Positions 1 through 10,774 of a stretch of 64,000 nucleotides of DNA are shown here, piece after piece; position 1 is the first letter of the stretch; every line of letters starts with the position of its first letter. Source of the DNA: Pomphorhynchus laevis (lineage: Eukaryota > Acanthocephala > Palaeacanthocephala > Echinorhynchida > Pomphorhynchidae); the NCBI GenBank assembly GCA_012934845.2, contig WNNJ02003111.1:108943-172942 (forward strand), in the 5' to 3' direction. Below the pieces are notes generated by a model, which worked only from the letters and a program-made list of their open reading frames with translations, made no database searches and was not told where the DNA came from. The position numbers and the translations under genes are program-made.

Positions 1-234
1 GATTAAGTCATGTGAGCAACACTGGAGGCTATGATCTATGCTTACAGTGATATATGTTTTGAAGTGTTTTATCTTTGTCTTTTTTGTTTTGGTTTTTATT
101 ATGTCTTATTTTGATCTAATTTAAATTTATTCATAGTTAATTTTATTGTATCTGAAATTTAAATTGTATTGTTTTAATTGTTTAATTTGTATTATGTTTT
201 CTATTGATTGCAATGAATTTCTTGCGAATTACTA
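1..234. other. AT-rich flank, no gene seen
   Basis: Low-complexity AT-rich sequence before the 3' end of the first LINE copy. No open frame or repeat that I can name. Confidence 0.6.
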
Positions 235-3200
235 ATTAATAATAATAGTTTTCTTAAATAACAACAAATGAGATACCAGAACACCAACAAGTCAAAGTCA
301 ACAAAAAGTCAAAACCAATAAGTCGAAGTCGTCATTAATTGTCAATCATCGGCTTCTTTCTTCTTTCATCACGGCCTCAGGTCCAGTGGGATCTGAGCAC
401 TCCAACCAATCGAACACGCCGCCCTTCGACTGAACCACCCGGGTTCTTTCAAACCCTGAAGAATCCAATTGGCGCGGACTATGCTGAGTAAACGAGAGAC
501 GAGGTGCTTAAGAAACCTTAGCCTTTGCTCTGGGGAACGTTCTCTCGAAAAGAAGACTAATCTTGAGATAGCTTAAGTGCTCCAGAGGCGCACTTGGGTT
601 TTCCCTTTCAATAACATATGTTAAGCCCGTTTCAGGGTTCACCTAGCTTTCTTCAGGATACGTTTGAGTCTATCCAGGTCAGCTTTCGCCGAGCAGTTCA
701 CCGTAACGGTTAACGCCAGGTATTTTACTCGATTTGTGAAGGTTGGGATGGGTTCAGGGGCAAATATGGAGAATAACGTAGAGAGTGCTAATCTCGTAAG
801 TTTTTGCTTAGTAGCAGGGAAGCCATGAAGACTACCATCTGCGATTTTGCAGAGTTTAAATTAAGATTAGATTGTGGAAGCTGGTCTTTTAATCTTGAAA
901 AGAAACGGCCGATGTCAGAGACTTCGTATTTACACCTGTGTCCAGTGAACAGCGCTGTGGTGTCATCAGCGTACACTACTAGACGTTGTTCGCGTTTAAA
1001 TATTTAGAAGAGGTTAATGGAGGCAGGAAGGTATAAGATAGGAGAGAGGGGATCTTTGGGGCACACCTTTAATAGGGTAGAACTGACGCGTATCAGAGCC
1101 GTCTTCATAGTAAAATTGCTTGGTGTACAGCAGGATCTCCACGCTGTTCACAATTCCCGCAGCCAACCCGAGAGACCAGAGAGAAGAGATCACAAAGGGA
1201 ATGGAGATGCGGTCAAATGCAGCGGAAAGGTCAAGGAAAAAAGCCACAACTAGACGATGACTATTTTCCCCACAAAACTGATCCACCTCACAAACTTTTG
1301 AATGGACCTAGCGATATTTGACGAACCCATGAAAACATGGAGAGATCAAATTACGCCTACTTAAATGGTCGCTAATTTTACGCGCAAGCGCTTTTTCGTA
1401 AATCGACACGAGGGCGTTTTGAATCGAAATAGGTCGCAGATCTTTAGGGCATGATCAGGATTTTTTCTTTGGAATAACAATACGCTTACTTATATTGATG
1501 CCTACTACATCTGATGGGGAGGCTAAAAGCATTGTGACGGCCACCTCACTTCTCTGATCAGCTGTCAAAAGCTGACACCCCAGAAGAAAGTGGAACGACA
1601 GATTTGGAGGTGCCCGGGAGTGGACCCTAAAAGTTAAGGATATCCGTAACAGATAGATCCCTACTCTTTAAGTTACCCAAAGGCAGAATTGGTTGAGGTG
1701 ATTGAGTGACTCCATAGTTGTGTAGGGCTAGTGACTCCAAAACTTTGTCAAGGCCTACATTCCCTATTCAACCCAATGCTCAATCCTTCCAACAAACAAA
1801 CTTTTCCTTCTTGAAAATCTTCCAAAAGGAAGATTTGTCCAATCCCTGCTCAGCTGGAACCTATATCTAGTGCTCCAGTATTCATTCGAGAGAGCCTGTC
1901 TGGCGGAAACAGAGAGATTAGGGAGGTTTAGCAATTTTGCTAGGACCATGAGTTTCGTCGGAGTGGGATTGTATATACGACCTTTAGAGGTGGTCGATAA
2001 AATCGCGTAAGCTTGCGAAAAGAGGTAGGTATTAAATTCAGTCAGACTTTCATTTCATATTCTGGAGAAGAGTTGGATAGCCACCTGGAAGAAGGCTACT
2101 CTGATCGGATCAAAGTGAAACCTCCTTCGAAGCAATGTATCTTCCTCAATTCTCCAACGAATTAGGTCATGAGAGGTGGACAATTGCTGGCGCGACTGCT
2201 CCGTGCAGAGGGGTTTTAACAATCACTTCGAGTGAAGCAGTAAAATGTCGGGGATAGAATTTGTTGATGTGCAGTGAAAGGTAGGTGACGGTGGTTTGTG
2301 AATAAAGTAATCGTTCCTGGCTCTGTGAAGTGCTGCGTTGATCCAACGACCAGTTCTGTCGTTGAAGTCTCCAAGTATCATGTCATAGCCGCTATCAATA
2401 ATACCATCCAGGAGGTCACGGTTCTTGTGAATCTCCCCAAGACGTATGTAGACATTGGCTAGACTGAGGCGTTTACCGTTCTTACAGAGTGAATCTACCA
2501 AACAAGACATGGCTGTACACGAGTAGTTAAATAAGAGGGAGGACCTTAAGGAGCACTTAACTAAGGTCAAGTGTCCTTGAAATGAAGAGGAGTGAGGTGG
2601 GGTTATGTACGGAGTATAGTGGGAACATATCTGCTTTGGAATAAATCGAGTAATGTCCTGGGGGAAACGGATAGCCCGCATTTCCTGAATGACTATAACA
2701 TTTGCATCTCTACCGGATAGAAGTCTACGGGCAGAAGCACTTCCAGCATTCCACTGAAGGATATTCAGTGAAAAAGGCTGATGAGTGCTCTGCATTGAGA
2801 TGGATTAGTTGGATGGGGGATTGCCTACCTATACAGAGCTAAATCAGGAAGGTTTCCCTTACCGCCACTAGCCTCACCTGAGGGTAAGTACATGCTCCAG
2901 GGCAATATTCACTTCATTTCCCCGGTAGTGTTTCTTAACCATTTTCCAATCTTGATTGGGGGAACCACATGGGCCGAACCCCACTTTTGTTAGAAGTCTG
3001 AACTGTGGAAATCGGGATCGACGGATTAGCACCAATAGCAGAGAGAACTGATAAAATAAATGTCTCCATATTCTTATGGACGGCTTTTATTTTTGCATCC
3101 ATCACCCGCAATAAATCAGCATCCACCATACGTGGAAAGCCAACCTAAGAAAAAAGAGGAAGAAGCAGGCTTCAGCATAGGACCTGGATTGACGAATTTA

Positions 3201-4010
3201 ACACGGTACTCTTTGAATTTGCCACATTTCCTGCTCCAGGCCGGATTGATCCCCCCCCAACAGTTAGATCAGGATAGGCTTGGCTCGCAACGAAGAACTG
3301 ACTGAAGGGTTGCACAGTCAGGCATGCCACACCTATCACACGTAGGTGACTCACTGCAGCTGGAGGCCCAGTGTCCCCATTTGTGACACTTGCTGCAGTG
3401 AGGATACGTATATTCGTCACGATCGATGAGTGTAAACCTTAAGTTGAATCCCAAAAATGGGTTACATTTAGATTTAGTTAGTATTTTTCCATTATCTAAT
3501 GGGGTAGAACAGAACCCAATGGTTATTGGATTACCCGTTTTACTTAAGATTGATCCAAAATTATAGACCTTGAAGGACTTTTCTAGCAGTACTATATCCT
3601 TTTCATCCAAATGGCATGGTAAATTTGAAATTTTTAACGTGCCGAGAATTGGATTCGATGAATCTTTCCCAAGTCAGCCAGGGCTGAATTTAAATACTCA
3701 ATGTATTCATTTGCCAAGTCGCAGTCATAAACGATATTTTAACTTCTGTCTCGAACCGCTTAAAGAGTTGAATGCTATTCTCTTAGACATTTTTTCTTAA
3801 AATTGTCTCAAAAAGACTTTGAATAAACAGTGCATTTATATAGGCTTTTAGTTTTATTATAAGTAAGTTTTTAAGTTTTGGGATGGAAGGAAGTACCTCC
3901 CCATACCCTAGAACAGAAGAAACTTTACCAACCTTAGTTTCCGAACATGTTGAGCAAAATTAAACGAGTTTCAAATTACTAATTGTTTTTGTTTTGTCGG
4001 TGTTTTTATA
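235..4010 (-). mobile_element. Jockey-like LINE, copy A, near full length, decayed
   Basis: Minus-strand non-LTR retrotransposon. From 5' to 3' on its own strand it has an ORF1 region (about 3970-2830) with gag-like zinc knuckles of the form CSKCHKWGHWASSC near 3330-3390, an APE-type endonuclease (2795-2223), and reverse transcriptase remnants including an AFDRISIPF motif near 1210 and a YADDTTALF box near 970. Its 3' UTR ends in an ATTATTATT-like tail near 235. It is about 80-90 percent alike by eye to copies B, D and E in this window. The RT frame is broken several times and has lost sequence. The Jockey superfamily assignment rests on ORF order and motifs, not on a tree. Confidence 0.85.
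2223..2795 (-). CDS. LINE copy A ORF2 N-terminus, APE endonuclease
   Basis: A 190-aa open segment starting at MQSTHQPFSLNILQWNAG. It carries the endonuclease landmarks LNILQWN (residues about 9-15), an IQEMR box where the catalytic Glu sits, and GDFNDRTGRW near residue 142. In living elements this domain nicks target DNA to prime reverse transcription. The same start and spacing occur in copies B and E, which supports the ATG. The segment ends at a stop where copies B and E continue towards the RT, so this copy is dead. Confidence 0.8.
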   Translation of the reverse strand: MQSTHQPFSLNILQWNAGSASARRLLSGRDANVIVIQEMRAIRFPQDITRFIPKQICSHYTPYITPPHSSSFQGHLTLVKCSLRSSLLFNYSCTAMSCLVDSLCKNGKRLSLANVYIRLGEIHKNRDLLDGIIDSGYDMILGDFNDRTGRWINAALHRARNDYFIHKPPSPTFHCTSTNSIPDILLLHSK

Positions 4011-4595
4011 TTTTTATACTTTTTGATTGTAACTCGTTTCTGTTCTGTGAATATTTAATTTTGTTCTTTGAACTAACCGATATGTAACTGTTTTTCCTAA
4101 AATTGCATAAAAATACACAAATAATAATAAAGATTTTATTAAATCACAAAACATAAATAAAAAAATAATAACAGTCAGTTAATTAGTGTCAATTAAAGAC
4201 GGAAACCACAGTTTATTTCTTTCTTGCAGTCTTCCCATTCTTCATGGCCTAAAAACCAGGAGATCTGAGCCCCCAACCGATCCAACACCCCGCTTTCCGA
4301 CTAAACCACCCGGGGTCTTTCACCCTTCGAAGAATTCAATCGGCGCGGACTATGCTGGGTAAACGTGAGACGAGGAGCTTAAGAAACCTTAGCCCTTGCT
4401 CTGGGGGACGTCCTCTAGAAAAGAAGACTAATCCCGAGATAGCTTAGGTGCCCCAAAGGCGCACCTGAGTTTTCCCTTTCAACGAAAGATGCTTAGCTCG
4501 TTTCAGGGCCCACCTAGCTTTCTTCAGGATACGTTTGAGTATATCCAGGTCAGCCTTCGCCGACCAGTTCACCGTAACGGTGAACCCCAGGTATT

Positions 4596-5120
4596 TTACT
4601 CTACTTGTGAAGGTGGGAAAATGTTCAGAGGCAAATATGGAGGAGAGCGCAGAGAGTGCCATTCTCTTAAGTTTATTCTTAGTTCCAGGGGGCAATGAAA
4701 GACAACCGCCTGCGATTTGGCGGAGTTCAAAACAAGTTTGGATTTGGGTAACTGGTCTTTTAATCTTAAAAAGAAATGGCTGATGTCAGAGACTACGTAT
4801 TTACACCTGTGTCCAGTGAACAGCGCTGTGGTGTCATCAGCGTACACCACTATACGTTGTTCGCGTTTAAAAATTTTGAATAGATTAATGGAGGCAGCAA
4901 GATATAAGATGGGAGAAAGTGGGGATTCTTGAGGTACACCCGTAATAGGGTAGAACTGACGCGCATCAGGGTCGTCTTCATAGTAAAATCGCTTGGTGTA
5001 CAGCAGAATCTCCACCCTGTTCACAATTCTCGCAGGCAACCCGAGGGATCTGAGAGAAGAGGTCACAAAGGGAATGGAGATGCGGTCAAATGCAGCATAG
5101 AAGTCAAGGTAAACAGCCAC
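4596..5120 (-). CDS. LINE copy B ORF2 reverse transcriptase palm fragment
   Basis: 174-aa segment with RT motif A (VYLDFYAAFDRISIPF), the GVPQESPLSPILY motif B region (normally GVPQGSPLSP, so the Gly is changed to Glu), and the catalytic YADDTTALF motif C. The order and spacing match LINE RT palms. Copies A, D and E share the domain with frequent substitutions. It is bounded by stops and frame changes, so it is a remnant. Confidence 0.85.
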   Translation of the reverse strand: MAVYLDFYAAFDRISIPFVTSSLRSLGLPARIVNRVEILLYTKRFYYEDDPDARQFYPITGVPQESPLSPILYLAASINLFKIFKREQRIVVYADDTTALFTGHRCKYVVSDISHFFLRLKDQLPKSKLVLNSAKSQAVVFHCPLELRINLREWHSLRSPPYLPLNIFPPSQVE

Positions 5121-6033
5121 AACTAAACGATGGCTATTATCCCGACAAAACTGTTACACTTCACCTACTGCAGAATAGACCGAGCGACCTTTAACGAACT
5201 CATGAAAATCTGGAGGGATCAAATAACGCCTACTCAGATGGTCGCGGATTTTACGCCAAGCGCTTTTTCGTAAATCGACACGAGGGCGTTTTGAATCGAA
5301 ATGGGTCGCAGATCTTTAGACAGCCACCTCACTTCTCTGATCAGCTGTCAAAAGCTGACACCCGAGAAGAAAGTGGAGCGGTGGATTTGGAGGTGCCCGG
5401 GAGTGGACCCCAGAAGTTAAGAATATCCGTAACATATAGATCCCTACGTCTGAAGTTACACCAAGGCGGGATTGGTTGAGGTGATTGAGTGGCTCCATAG
5501 TTGTGTAGGGCTAGTGACTCCTTCAAAACTTTATCAAGGCCTACATTCCCTATCCAACCCAATGCCCTATCCTTCCAGCAAACAAACTTCTCCTTCTTGA
5601 AAATCTTCCAAAAGGAAGACTGAGAAGGATTAAGACGAGCAATGCTTGTCATATTCCTACTCAGCTGGAATCTATATCTAGTGCCTCAGTATTCATTCTA
5701 GAGAGCTTGTCTGGCGGAAACAGAGAGATTAGGGAGGTTTAGCAATTTCGCTAAGACCTTGAGTTTCGTCGGAGTGGGATTGTATATACGACCTTTATAG
5801 GTGGTCGATAAAATCGCGGTAGTATGCGAAAAGAGGTAGGTATTAAATTCGGTCAGACTCTCATTTCCTATTTTGGGAAAGAGTTGGATAGCCACCTGGA
5901 AGAAGGCTACTCTGATCGGATCAAAGTGAAACATCCTTTGAAACAATGTATCTTCCTCAATTCTCCAACGAATTAGGTCATTATATGTGGACAATTGTTG
6001 GCGCGACTGCTCCGTGCAGAGGGGTTTTAACAA

Positions 6034-6606
6034 TCACCTCGAATGAAGCAGTAAAATGTCGGGAATAGAATTTGTTGATGTGCAGTGGAAGGTAGGGGAC
6101 GGTGGTTTGTGAATAAAGTAATCGTTCCTGGCTCTGCGAAGTGCTGCGTTGATCCAACGACCAGTTCTGTCGTTGAAGTCTCCAAGTATCATGTCATAGC
6201 CGCTATCAATAATACCATCCAGGAGGTCACGGTTCTTGTGAATCTCCCCAAGACGTATGTAGACATTGGCTAGACTGAGGCGTTTACCGTTCTTACAGAG
6301 TGAAACTACCAAACAAGACATGGCTGTACACGAGTAGTTAAATAGGAGGGAGGACCTTAAGGAGCACTTAACTAAGGTCAAGAGTCCTTGAGATGAAGAG
6401 GAGTGAGGTGGGGTTATGTACGGAGTATAGTGGGAACTGATATGCTTTGGGATAAATCGAGTAATGTCCTGGGGGAGACGGATAGACCGCGTCTCCTGAA
6501 GGACTATAACATCTGCATCTCTACCAGATAAAAGTCTAAGGGCAGAAGCACCTCCCGAATTCCACTGAAGGATATTCAGTGAAAAAGGCTCACGAGTACT
6601 CTGCAT
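6034..6606 (-). CDS. LINE copy B ORF2 APE endonuclease
   Basis: 190-aa open segment, start MQSTREPFSLNILQWNSG. Landmarks are the VLQETR box with the catalytic Glu, LANVYIRLGEIH, and GDFNDRTGRW. It is closer to the likely family consensus than copy A. Its ATG lies about 30 bases downstream of the ORF1 stop at 6640, the usual two-ORF LINE layout. It ends at a stop before the RT. Confidence 0.83.
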   Translation of the reverse strand: MQSTREPFSLNILQWNSGGASALRLLSGRDADVIVLQETRSIRLPQDITRFIPKHISSHYTPYITPPHSSSSQGLLTLVKCSLRSSLLFNYSCTAMSCLVVSLCKNGKRLSLANVYIRLGEIHKNRDLLDGIIDSGYDMILGDFNDRTGRWINAALRRARNDYFIHKPPSPTFHCTSTNSIPDILLLHSR

Positions 6607-6639
6607 TGTGATGGATTAGTTGGATGGGGGATTGCCTAC

Positions 6640-7335
6640 CTAGACAGAGCTAGGTGCAGGAAGGTTATCCTTCCCGCCACTAGCCCCACTAGGAGTCGGT
6701 ACTTGCCCCTGGGCAATATCTTCATTTCCCCCTTTCTTGCTCTTGAGGAGCTTCCCGATCTTGATTGGGGGAACGGGATGGGCCGAGCCTCCCCTTTTCT
6801 TCGATACAGGAATATTCGGTGGTGCTGGCACTGTAGGATTCGTATTAACGGCCTCAATGGCCATCAGGATGAAATTTTCTAGCCTCTTGTGTGATGCTTC
6901 TATTTTAAGGTCCATCATTTTAGTGATCTCAGAATCGTCCATCCGCTGTGGACCTGCGATGTTTAAATAGGAGGTGGATGTTTTTGTTTTGGACGATCGA
7001 ACAAATTGAGCTTTGTACGCCTTAAACTTGATACAGGACTTGCGCCAAGCCGGATGGATTTCTCTGCAGTTTGTACACGATGGAATAGCCTTGCAGGAGT
7101 CTTTGGAAGAAAGGGAAGAACATGTGGTGGATCCACACGAACCACATGTGGGCGTCCCACTGCAGCTGGAGACCCAGTGTCCCCATTTGTGACATCGGCT
7201 GCAGTGAGGGTAGGTGAACTCGTCAATGTCCACAATCGAAAAGTGTAGATTTAATCCCATTAAAGGGTTTGCTGCCGATTTAGCGAGAATTTCTGCTCTG
7301 TCGACAGAGGCGGAACATGTCAATACCAACCCCAC
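6640..7335 (-). CDS. LINE copy B ORF1, zinc-knuckle nucleic-acid-binding protein (partial)
   Basis: 231-aa open segment. Residues about 40-115 hold three Cys/His clusters (CSRCHKWGHWVSSC, CGSCGSTTC and CTNCREIHPAWRKSC), as in gag-like ORF1 proteins of Jockey-type LINEs. Such proteins coat the element RNA. After the knuckles comes an MDDSEITKMMDLKIEASHK stretch likely to be helical, then a basic Pro-rich tail. The N-terminal part seen in copies C and E is missing because the element is 5' truncated. Confidence 0.75.
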   Translation of the reverse strand: MGLVLTCSASVDRAEILAKSAANPLMGLNLHFSIVDIDEFTYPHCSRCHKWGHWVSSCSGTPTCGSCGSTTCSSLSSKDSCKAIPSCTNCREIHPAWRKSCIKFKAYKAQFVRSSKTKTSTSYLNIAGPQRMDDSEITKMMDLKIEASHKRLENFILMAIEAVNTNPTVPAPPNIPVSKKRGGSAHPVPPIKIGKLLKSKKGGNEDIAQGQVPTPSGASGGKDNLPAPSSV

Positions 7336-7345
7336 ACACCTTGCA

Positions 7346-8262
7346 TTTTTCCTGCTCCAGAATTATATAAGCGCCCTAAAACTGATGTATACACTCAGAT
7401 CCACGTCATGCTACCAAAACAGTGTTCTCCAGGATTATGATTATGCTCGGAGAGACCAACTTGAGAAAGTACTTAACGTGAAACTATCATCATCTAGCTG
7501 TCGACAAGCCACCTTGCCGATAACTTACGAAGGTCTATGTATTTCAAGCGTAACACTAACCGCCACACCAGCTTACTTATCGTCTTGCCTGACATCGCGA
7601 TCGGTCGTTTTTGATCTTCTCCCTACAGAACTTCAAGACTCATTGCTGTTTGGAACGAAATATTTTCACGACAACATTGGCACTTAATTAGTAACAAGCA
7701 GAGCTCTGGCTTCTGGCGAGAACAACCAAATGATTGCTTCTATCCAATTAACGCCATAGACGCCGAGCTTTTGCGTACTTTGAGAACCACGCAAAAAGAA
7801 TGTAGCACCCCTCTATTCGAGGTAAGTTCGCTCGAGCTTGCGGCAAGTGCTACCGATATAATACTACATCCCACCTATTAAGCGTCACGGCATTAGCTGC
7901 TAGAGCATTCCAACAGGCAGTTCCAATGTCCACGACTGGAACTTTGCTCACAGACGAAGTCTTAAGAGTGGAAATTGGCTTACGATTAGGAGCGTCAATA
8001 TGCCAACCCCACACGTGCCGTTGCGGGGCAGCAGTTGACAGGCTAGGAACGCATGGCTAGAGTGGTTCACGTTCCGCTAGTCGTTTTACCGTCATTCAAT
8101 GCTGAACAGCACAGTTTAAGATGCACTAAGAAAAGCACACGTACCGATCCCCTTGAACCTCCAGGTTTAACTCGCTCTGACGAAAAAGAACCGGATAGCG
8201 ACTCGGTGACCACGTGGGAACGTGGGTGTTTTGCATGTCGAGATGTGATTTTTCGCACTAAC
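7346..8262 (+). pseudogene. REL-type (R2/R4-like) LINE fragment: thumb, CCHC finger, endonuclease
   Basis: Degenerate plus-strand coding sequence. It begins with KLMYTLRSTSCYQN and LEKVLNVKLSSSSCRQATLP, typical of the region after the RT palm in LINEs with a C-terminal restriction-like endonuclease. Further on are EIGLRLGASICQPHTC with a CRCGAAVDRLGTHG zinc-finger start (about 7965-8055), then RHSMLN and PLEPPGLTRSDEKEPDS with WERG and RDVIF, matching the common family consensus EP-GL-R-DGK-PD, the REL catalytic region. Several frameshifts and stops are present. The 5' side abuts LINE copy B and the 3' side runs straight into a 385-bp repeat. Confidence 0.7.
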
Positions 8263-8634
8263 AATTTATAAAAAACGTATTCTTTTCGGAATCCTGTGAG
8301 AAATTCAGTGCCCTCGTAACCAACGGATACGCATTTGTGCATATAAAGAATTACTAGAAGGTCCACACACGCAACAAGCCAGACAAACGCTTTATGCACC
8401 TGAGTTTTGTTTAGCATCGTGAGGAATTGCTAGTGTCTTTATAGTTATCACAAAAGCAGTCGAAACGTACCCTAACCACTTCATCCGACTGACGATGACT
8501 GCTGGGTGGTTAGGAACGTCTCGGAGTGATACATTAGACTGATGGAGCTGATGATCGAAGTCCAGTTATTTAGCAGCAAATATGGATTAAAAATCAATCG
8601 TAGCCAGCTTTGGCTACTGGACCACAGTTTAAAG
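8247..8634 (+). repeat. 385-bp non-autonomous repeat, unit 1
   Basis: First of two direct tandem units, each starting with TTTTTCGCAATAACAATT-like sequence. It holds a conserved structural block: AGCAGTC-GAAACG, then CCTAACCAC, then CTGACGATGACTGCT, then GTGGTTAGG. AGCAGTC can pair with GACTGCT, and CCTAACCAC with GTGGTTAGG. The unit begins exactly where the REL-LINE fragment reads RDVIFRTNN, so the two share or meet at that sequence. No coding capacity. Confidence 0.75.
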
Positions 8635-8950
8635 CGATTTTTTCGCAATAACAATTTATAAAATGACGCATTCCTTCAGGAATCCTGTGAGAAATTCAGT
8701 GCCCTCGTAATCAACGGATACGCATTTGTGCCTTATATAAAGAATAACTAGAAGGTCTACACACGCAACAAGCCAGTAAAAACGTGTTATGCACCTGAGC
8801 TTCGTCTAGCATCGTAACGAATTGCTAGTGTCTTTACAGTTATCACAAAAGCGGTCGAAACGCACCCTAACCACTTCATCCGACTGACGATGACAGCTGA
8901 GTGGTTAGGAGCGTGTCGGAGTGATACATTAGATGATACATTAGAAGCAA
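8635..8950 (+). repeat. 385-bp non-autonomous repeat, unit 2
   Basis: Second direct copy, about 85-90 percent like unit 1 by eye over about 310 bp. It has the same GAAACG/CTGACGATGA block and keeps the CCTAACCAC-GTGGTTAGG pairing. It is cut short after GGAGTGATACATTAGA. Confidence 0.75.
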
Positions 8951-9190
8951 TGCACATGCTACAACGCTAGCAAATTCCTGGAGATGCATTTCAAATATAT
9001 CAAAAGGCAGCCGAAACGACTGATGGTAGTTCACCCTACTGATTAGTGCTATCGACTACTATCAGCTCTTCTTAGAGTGATAAGGAAGTCTGCTCTGCAT
9101 GAAATTGAACTCCAGTTTCTGGCAACATCTACAATTATGAAACTGAAGCCTTTTAGCTCACGGAGCACAGTTTTTCACAATCCGATTTAA
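8951..9190 (+). repeat. Diverged relative of the 385-bp repeat
   Basis: Different primary sequence but the same layout: GGCAGCC-GAAACG, a strand CTGATGGTAGT that pairs with ACTACTATCAG further on, a CTGATTAGTGCT block between them, and a closing GAACTCCAGTTT like the GAAGTCCAGTTA of unit 1. I infer a second subfamily of the same kind of element. Confidence 0.5.
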
Positions 9191-9479
9191 AATTATATAT
9201 ATACTTTAATATTTATAGGTACCGAATAGAAAAAATGGTATTTTATTTAAAGCTTACTTTTTTAGTCTTGCATTTCGCTCACTGAGCTTCTTCAAAAAAC
9301 TGTAACTCTGAAAAAGCTATAAAATTCAGTTCGTTCAATTCGGCTCCTATAAATATTTGATTCCTTGCAATTAATATTCGGTTCCTAACAATAATATTTG
9401 GTTCCTAAGATTCTATGAAATCTATAGATCTTGAAACACCGCTTTAAACACAACCGACATATATATACTGCTAAATATC
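9191..9479. other. AT-rich spacer with short local repeats
   Basis: No gene. Around 9350-9415 a short motif of the form TATTNGGTTCCTAACAAT is repeated about three times. Confidence 0.5.
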
Positions 9480-9835
9480 TGGACTTCGATCATCAGCTCC
9501 ATCAGTCTAATGTATCACGCCGGGACGTTCCTAACCACCCAGCAGTCATCGTCGGTCGGATAAAGTGGCTAGGATGCGTTTCGACTGCTTTTGTGATAAC
9601 TCTAAAGACATCAGCAATTCCTCACGATGCTAGATGAAACTAAGATGCATAACGCGTTTTTACTGGCTTGTTACGTATGTGAACCTTCTAGTTATTCTTT
9701 ATATGCACAAATGCGTATCCGTTGGTTACGACGTCACTGAATTGCTCACAGGATTCCGAAAGGAATACGTTATTTATAAATTATTATTGCGAAAACTCGC
9801 TTGAAATTGTGGTTCATGAGCAAAAACTGGCTACA
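9480..9835 (-). repeat. 385-bp repeat, inverted copy
   Basis: Reverse-complement copy of the units at 8247-8950. The block CGAAACGCATCCTAGCC... CGACGATGACTGCTG reads on the minus strand. Here one strand reads CCTAGCCAC instead of CCTAACCAC, which still pairs with GTGGTTAGG through a G-U, so pairing is kept. With units 1 and 2 it makes a large inverted arrangement around 9.0-9.4 kb. Confidence 0.7.
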
Positions 9836-9984
9836 ATTGATTATATGCAGTGTAATATCCTATATTATAATATTATATCAGAATTTTTATATTACGAATG
9901 AGAACTGCCTCCATTTTCTTTAAAATTCGTATTAATTTGGATTCTACAATTATATATGTATATGATTAGTTTGACAACCGACAT

Positions 9985-10370
9985 ATATATAAACAAGAAA
10001 GGAAACACCGTCGCCTGGGATCTTCAGAAGATCAATAAATAAATTAGAGATGTGATTCAACCAGGACTGTCTATTACACCTATCTGTCTTTTTCTATAAA
10101 TTGAGAATTTCATGCTTAATCACTGCAAGACGGCATACCGTTTCGGCTTTGAGAAGCATCATCAGCTGCAGCACATACAATGAATACACATGAAAAACAT
10201 ACTATATATATTAAAGAAGAAAGAATTCGCTATATGCTTATTGCATGACGTAGCTTGCTCTTTTGAAGTCAATGCAATGCAGTGAATTCTTTTCAGTGTA
10301 ATAGACATCAGCGAGATCACTAAATGACCAATATAATAAATTACAAAGGAAATAGCACCGCAGCCTGGGA
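9985..10370 (-). repeat. 350-bp retrozyme-like repeat, copy A
   Basis: Partial unit of a repeat present again at 10775 and 11125. Shared blocks are CCGTCGCCTGGGATCTTC, GTGATTCAACCAGGACTG, the hammerhead at 10123-10172, GAATTCGCTATATGC and CAATGCAGTGAATTC. No open frame. The hammerhead reads on the minus strand, so that is the likely RNA strand. Confidence 0.75.
10123..10172 (-). ncRNA. Hammerhead ribozyme (350-bp repeat, copy A)
   Basis: Minus strand in order: stem I 5' strand CUGCAG; core CUGAUGA; stem II UGCUU-CUCA-AAGCC; core GAAA; stem III CGG-UAUG-CCG; cleavage triplet GUC; stem I 3' strand UUGCAG. All invariant core bases are present. The only flaw is a U-C mismatch at the base of stem II, and copy B has G there, which restores GGCUU/AAGCC. 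The family cleaves its own RNA after GUC. Found by reading the fold by eye, not by a covariance model. Confidence 0.8.
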
Positions 10371-10774
10371 TTCACGTTTATGCCTCCTCACCAGAAAAAC
10401 AGTGATAACCTCTTCCTAGTGTTTAAGGATGGTCCGCACAGCAATTCGATCTGGTAAAGAGCGTAAGCCTCAGTCAATTAAGCAAAGTGTCGGAAACGCC
10501 TTTATTCACAATGTCACACAGGCAACCGAAACGACCAGTGTGTACCTCATTCTACTGATAAGTGTTGCCGGGTACTCATCATTTCGATGCTAAAGAGGTC
10601 GTCTAGAAGTGACATGGTGATTGAAACTCGTGAATCGAAGTCCAGTCTATCAAGCAACATCATTTAGTATAAATGCCGTATTTCGTAAGAAATTCTGGAC
10701 CGTTGTTTACTCAGCACATATGTGCACTATTATATATATTTATATATATTTATATATTTATATACTATATATAG
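10371..10774 (+). repeat. Further relative of the 385-bp repeat, then AT run
   Basis: Around 10500-10680 the layout of the 8.2-9.2 kb repeats recurs: GGCAACC-GAAACGACC, CTACTGATAAGT, GTTGCC (pairs with GGCAAC), GGGTACTCATC, and a closing CGAAGTCCAGT. 10725-10774 is a TATATATTTA run. Confidence 0.5.

Larger units (their letters stand above)
4120..7345 (-). mobile_element. Jockey-like LINE, copy B, 5' truncated
   Basis: Minus-strand copy of the same family as copy A and in the same orientation, just beyond copy A's 5' end. The 3' UTR ends in an AATAAAATC-like motif and an (ATT)n tail at about 4120. It keeps most of ORF1, the endonuclease and a clear RT palm. Its 5' end stops abruptly at about 7345, where unrelated REL-LINE sequence begins. 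Frames are interrupted between the endonuclease and RT, so this copy is not active. Confidence 0.85.

Noticed and set aside
8053-8417. Overlapping open frames on both strands across the 385-bp repeat (72 and 116 aa)
   Set aside because: The plus frame is REL-LINE remnant running into the repeat; the minus frame lacks motifs and varies between repeat copies.
8440-8520. Type II hammerhead in the 385-bp repeat (GAAACG ... CTGACGA with stem AGCAGTC/GACTGCT)
   Set aside because: The order fits type II, but the intervening sequence gives no stem III, no NUH site and no stem I.
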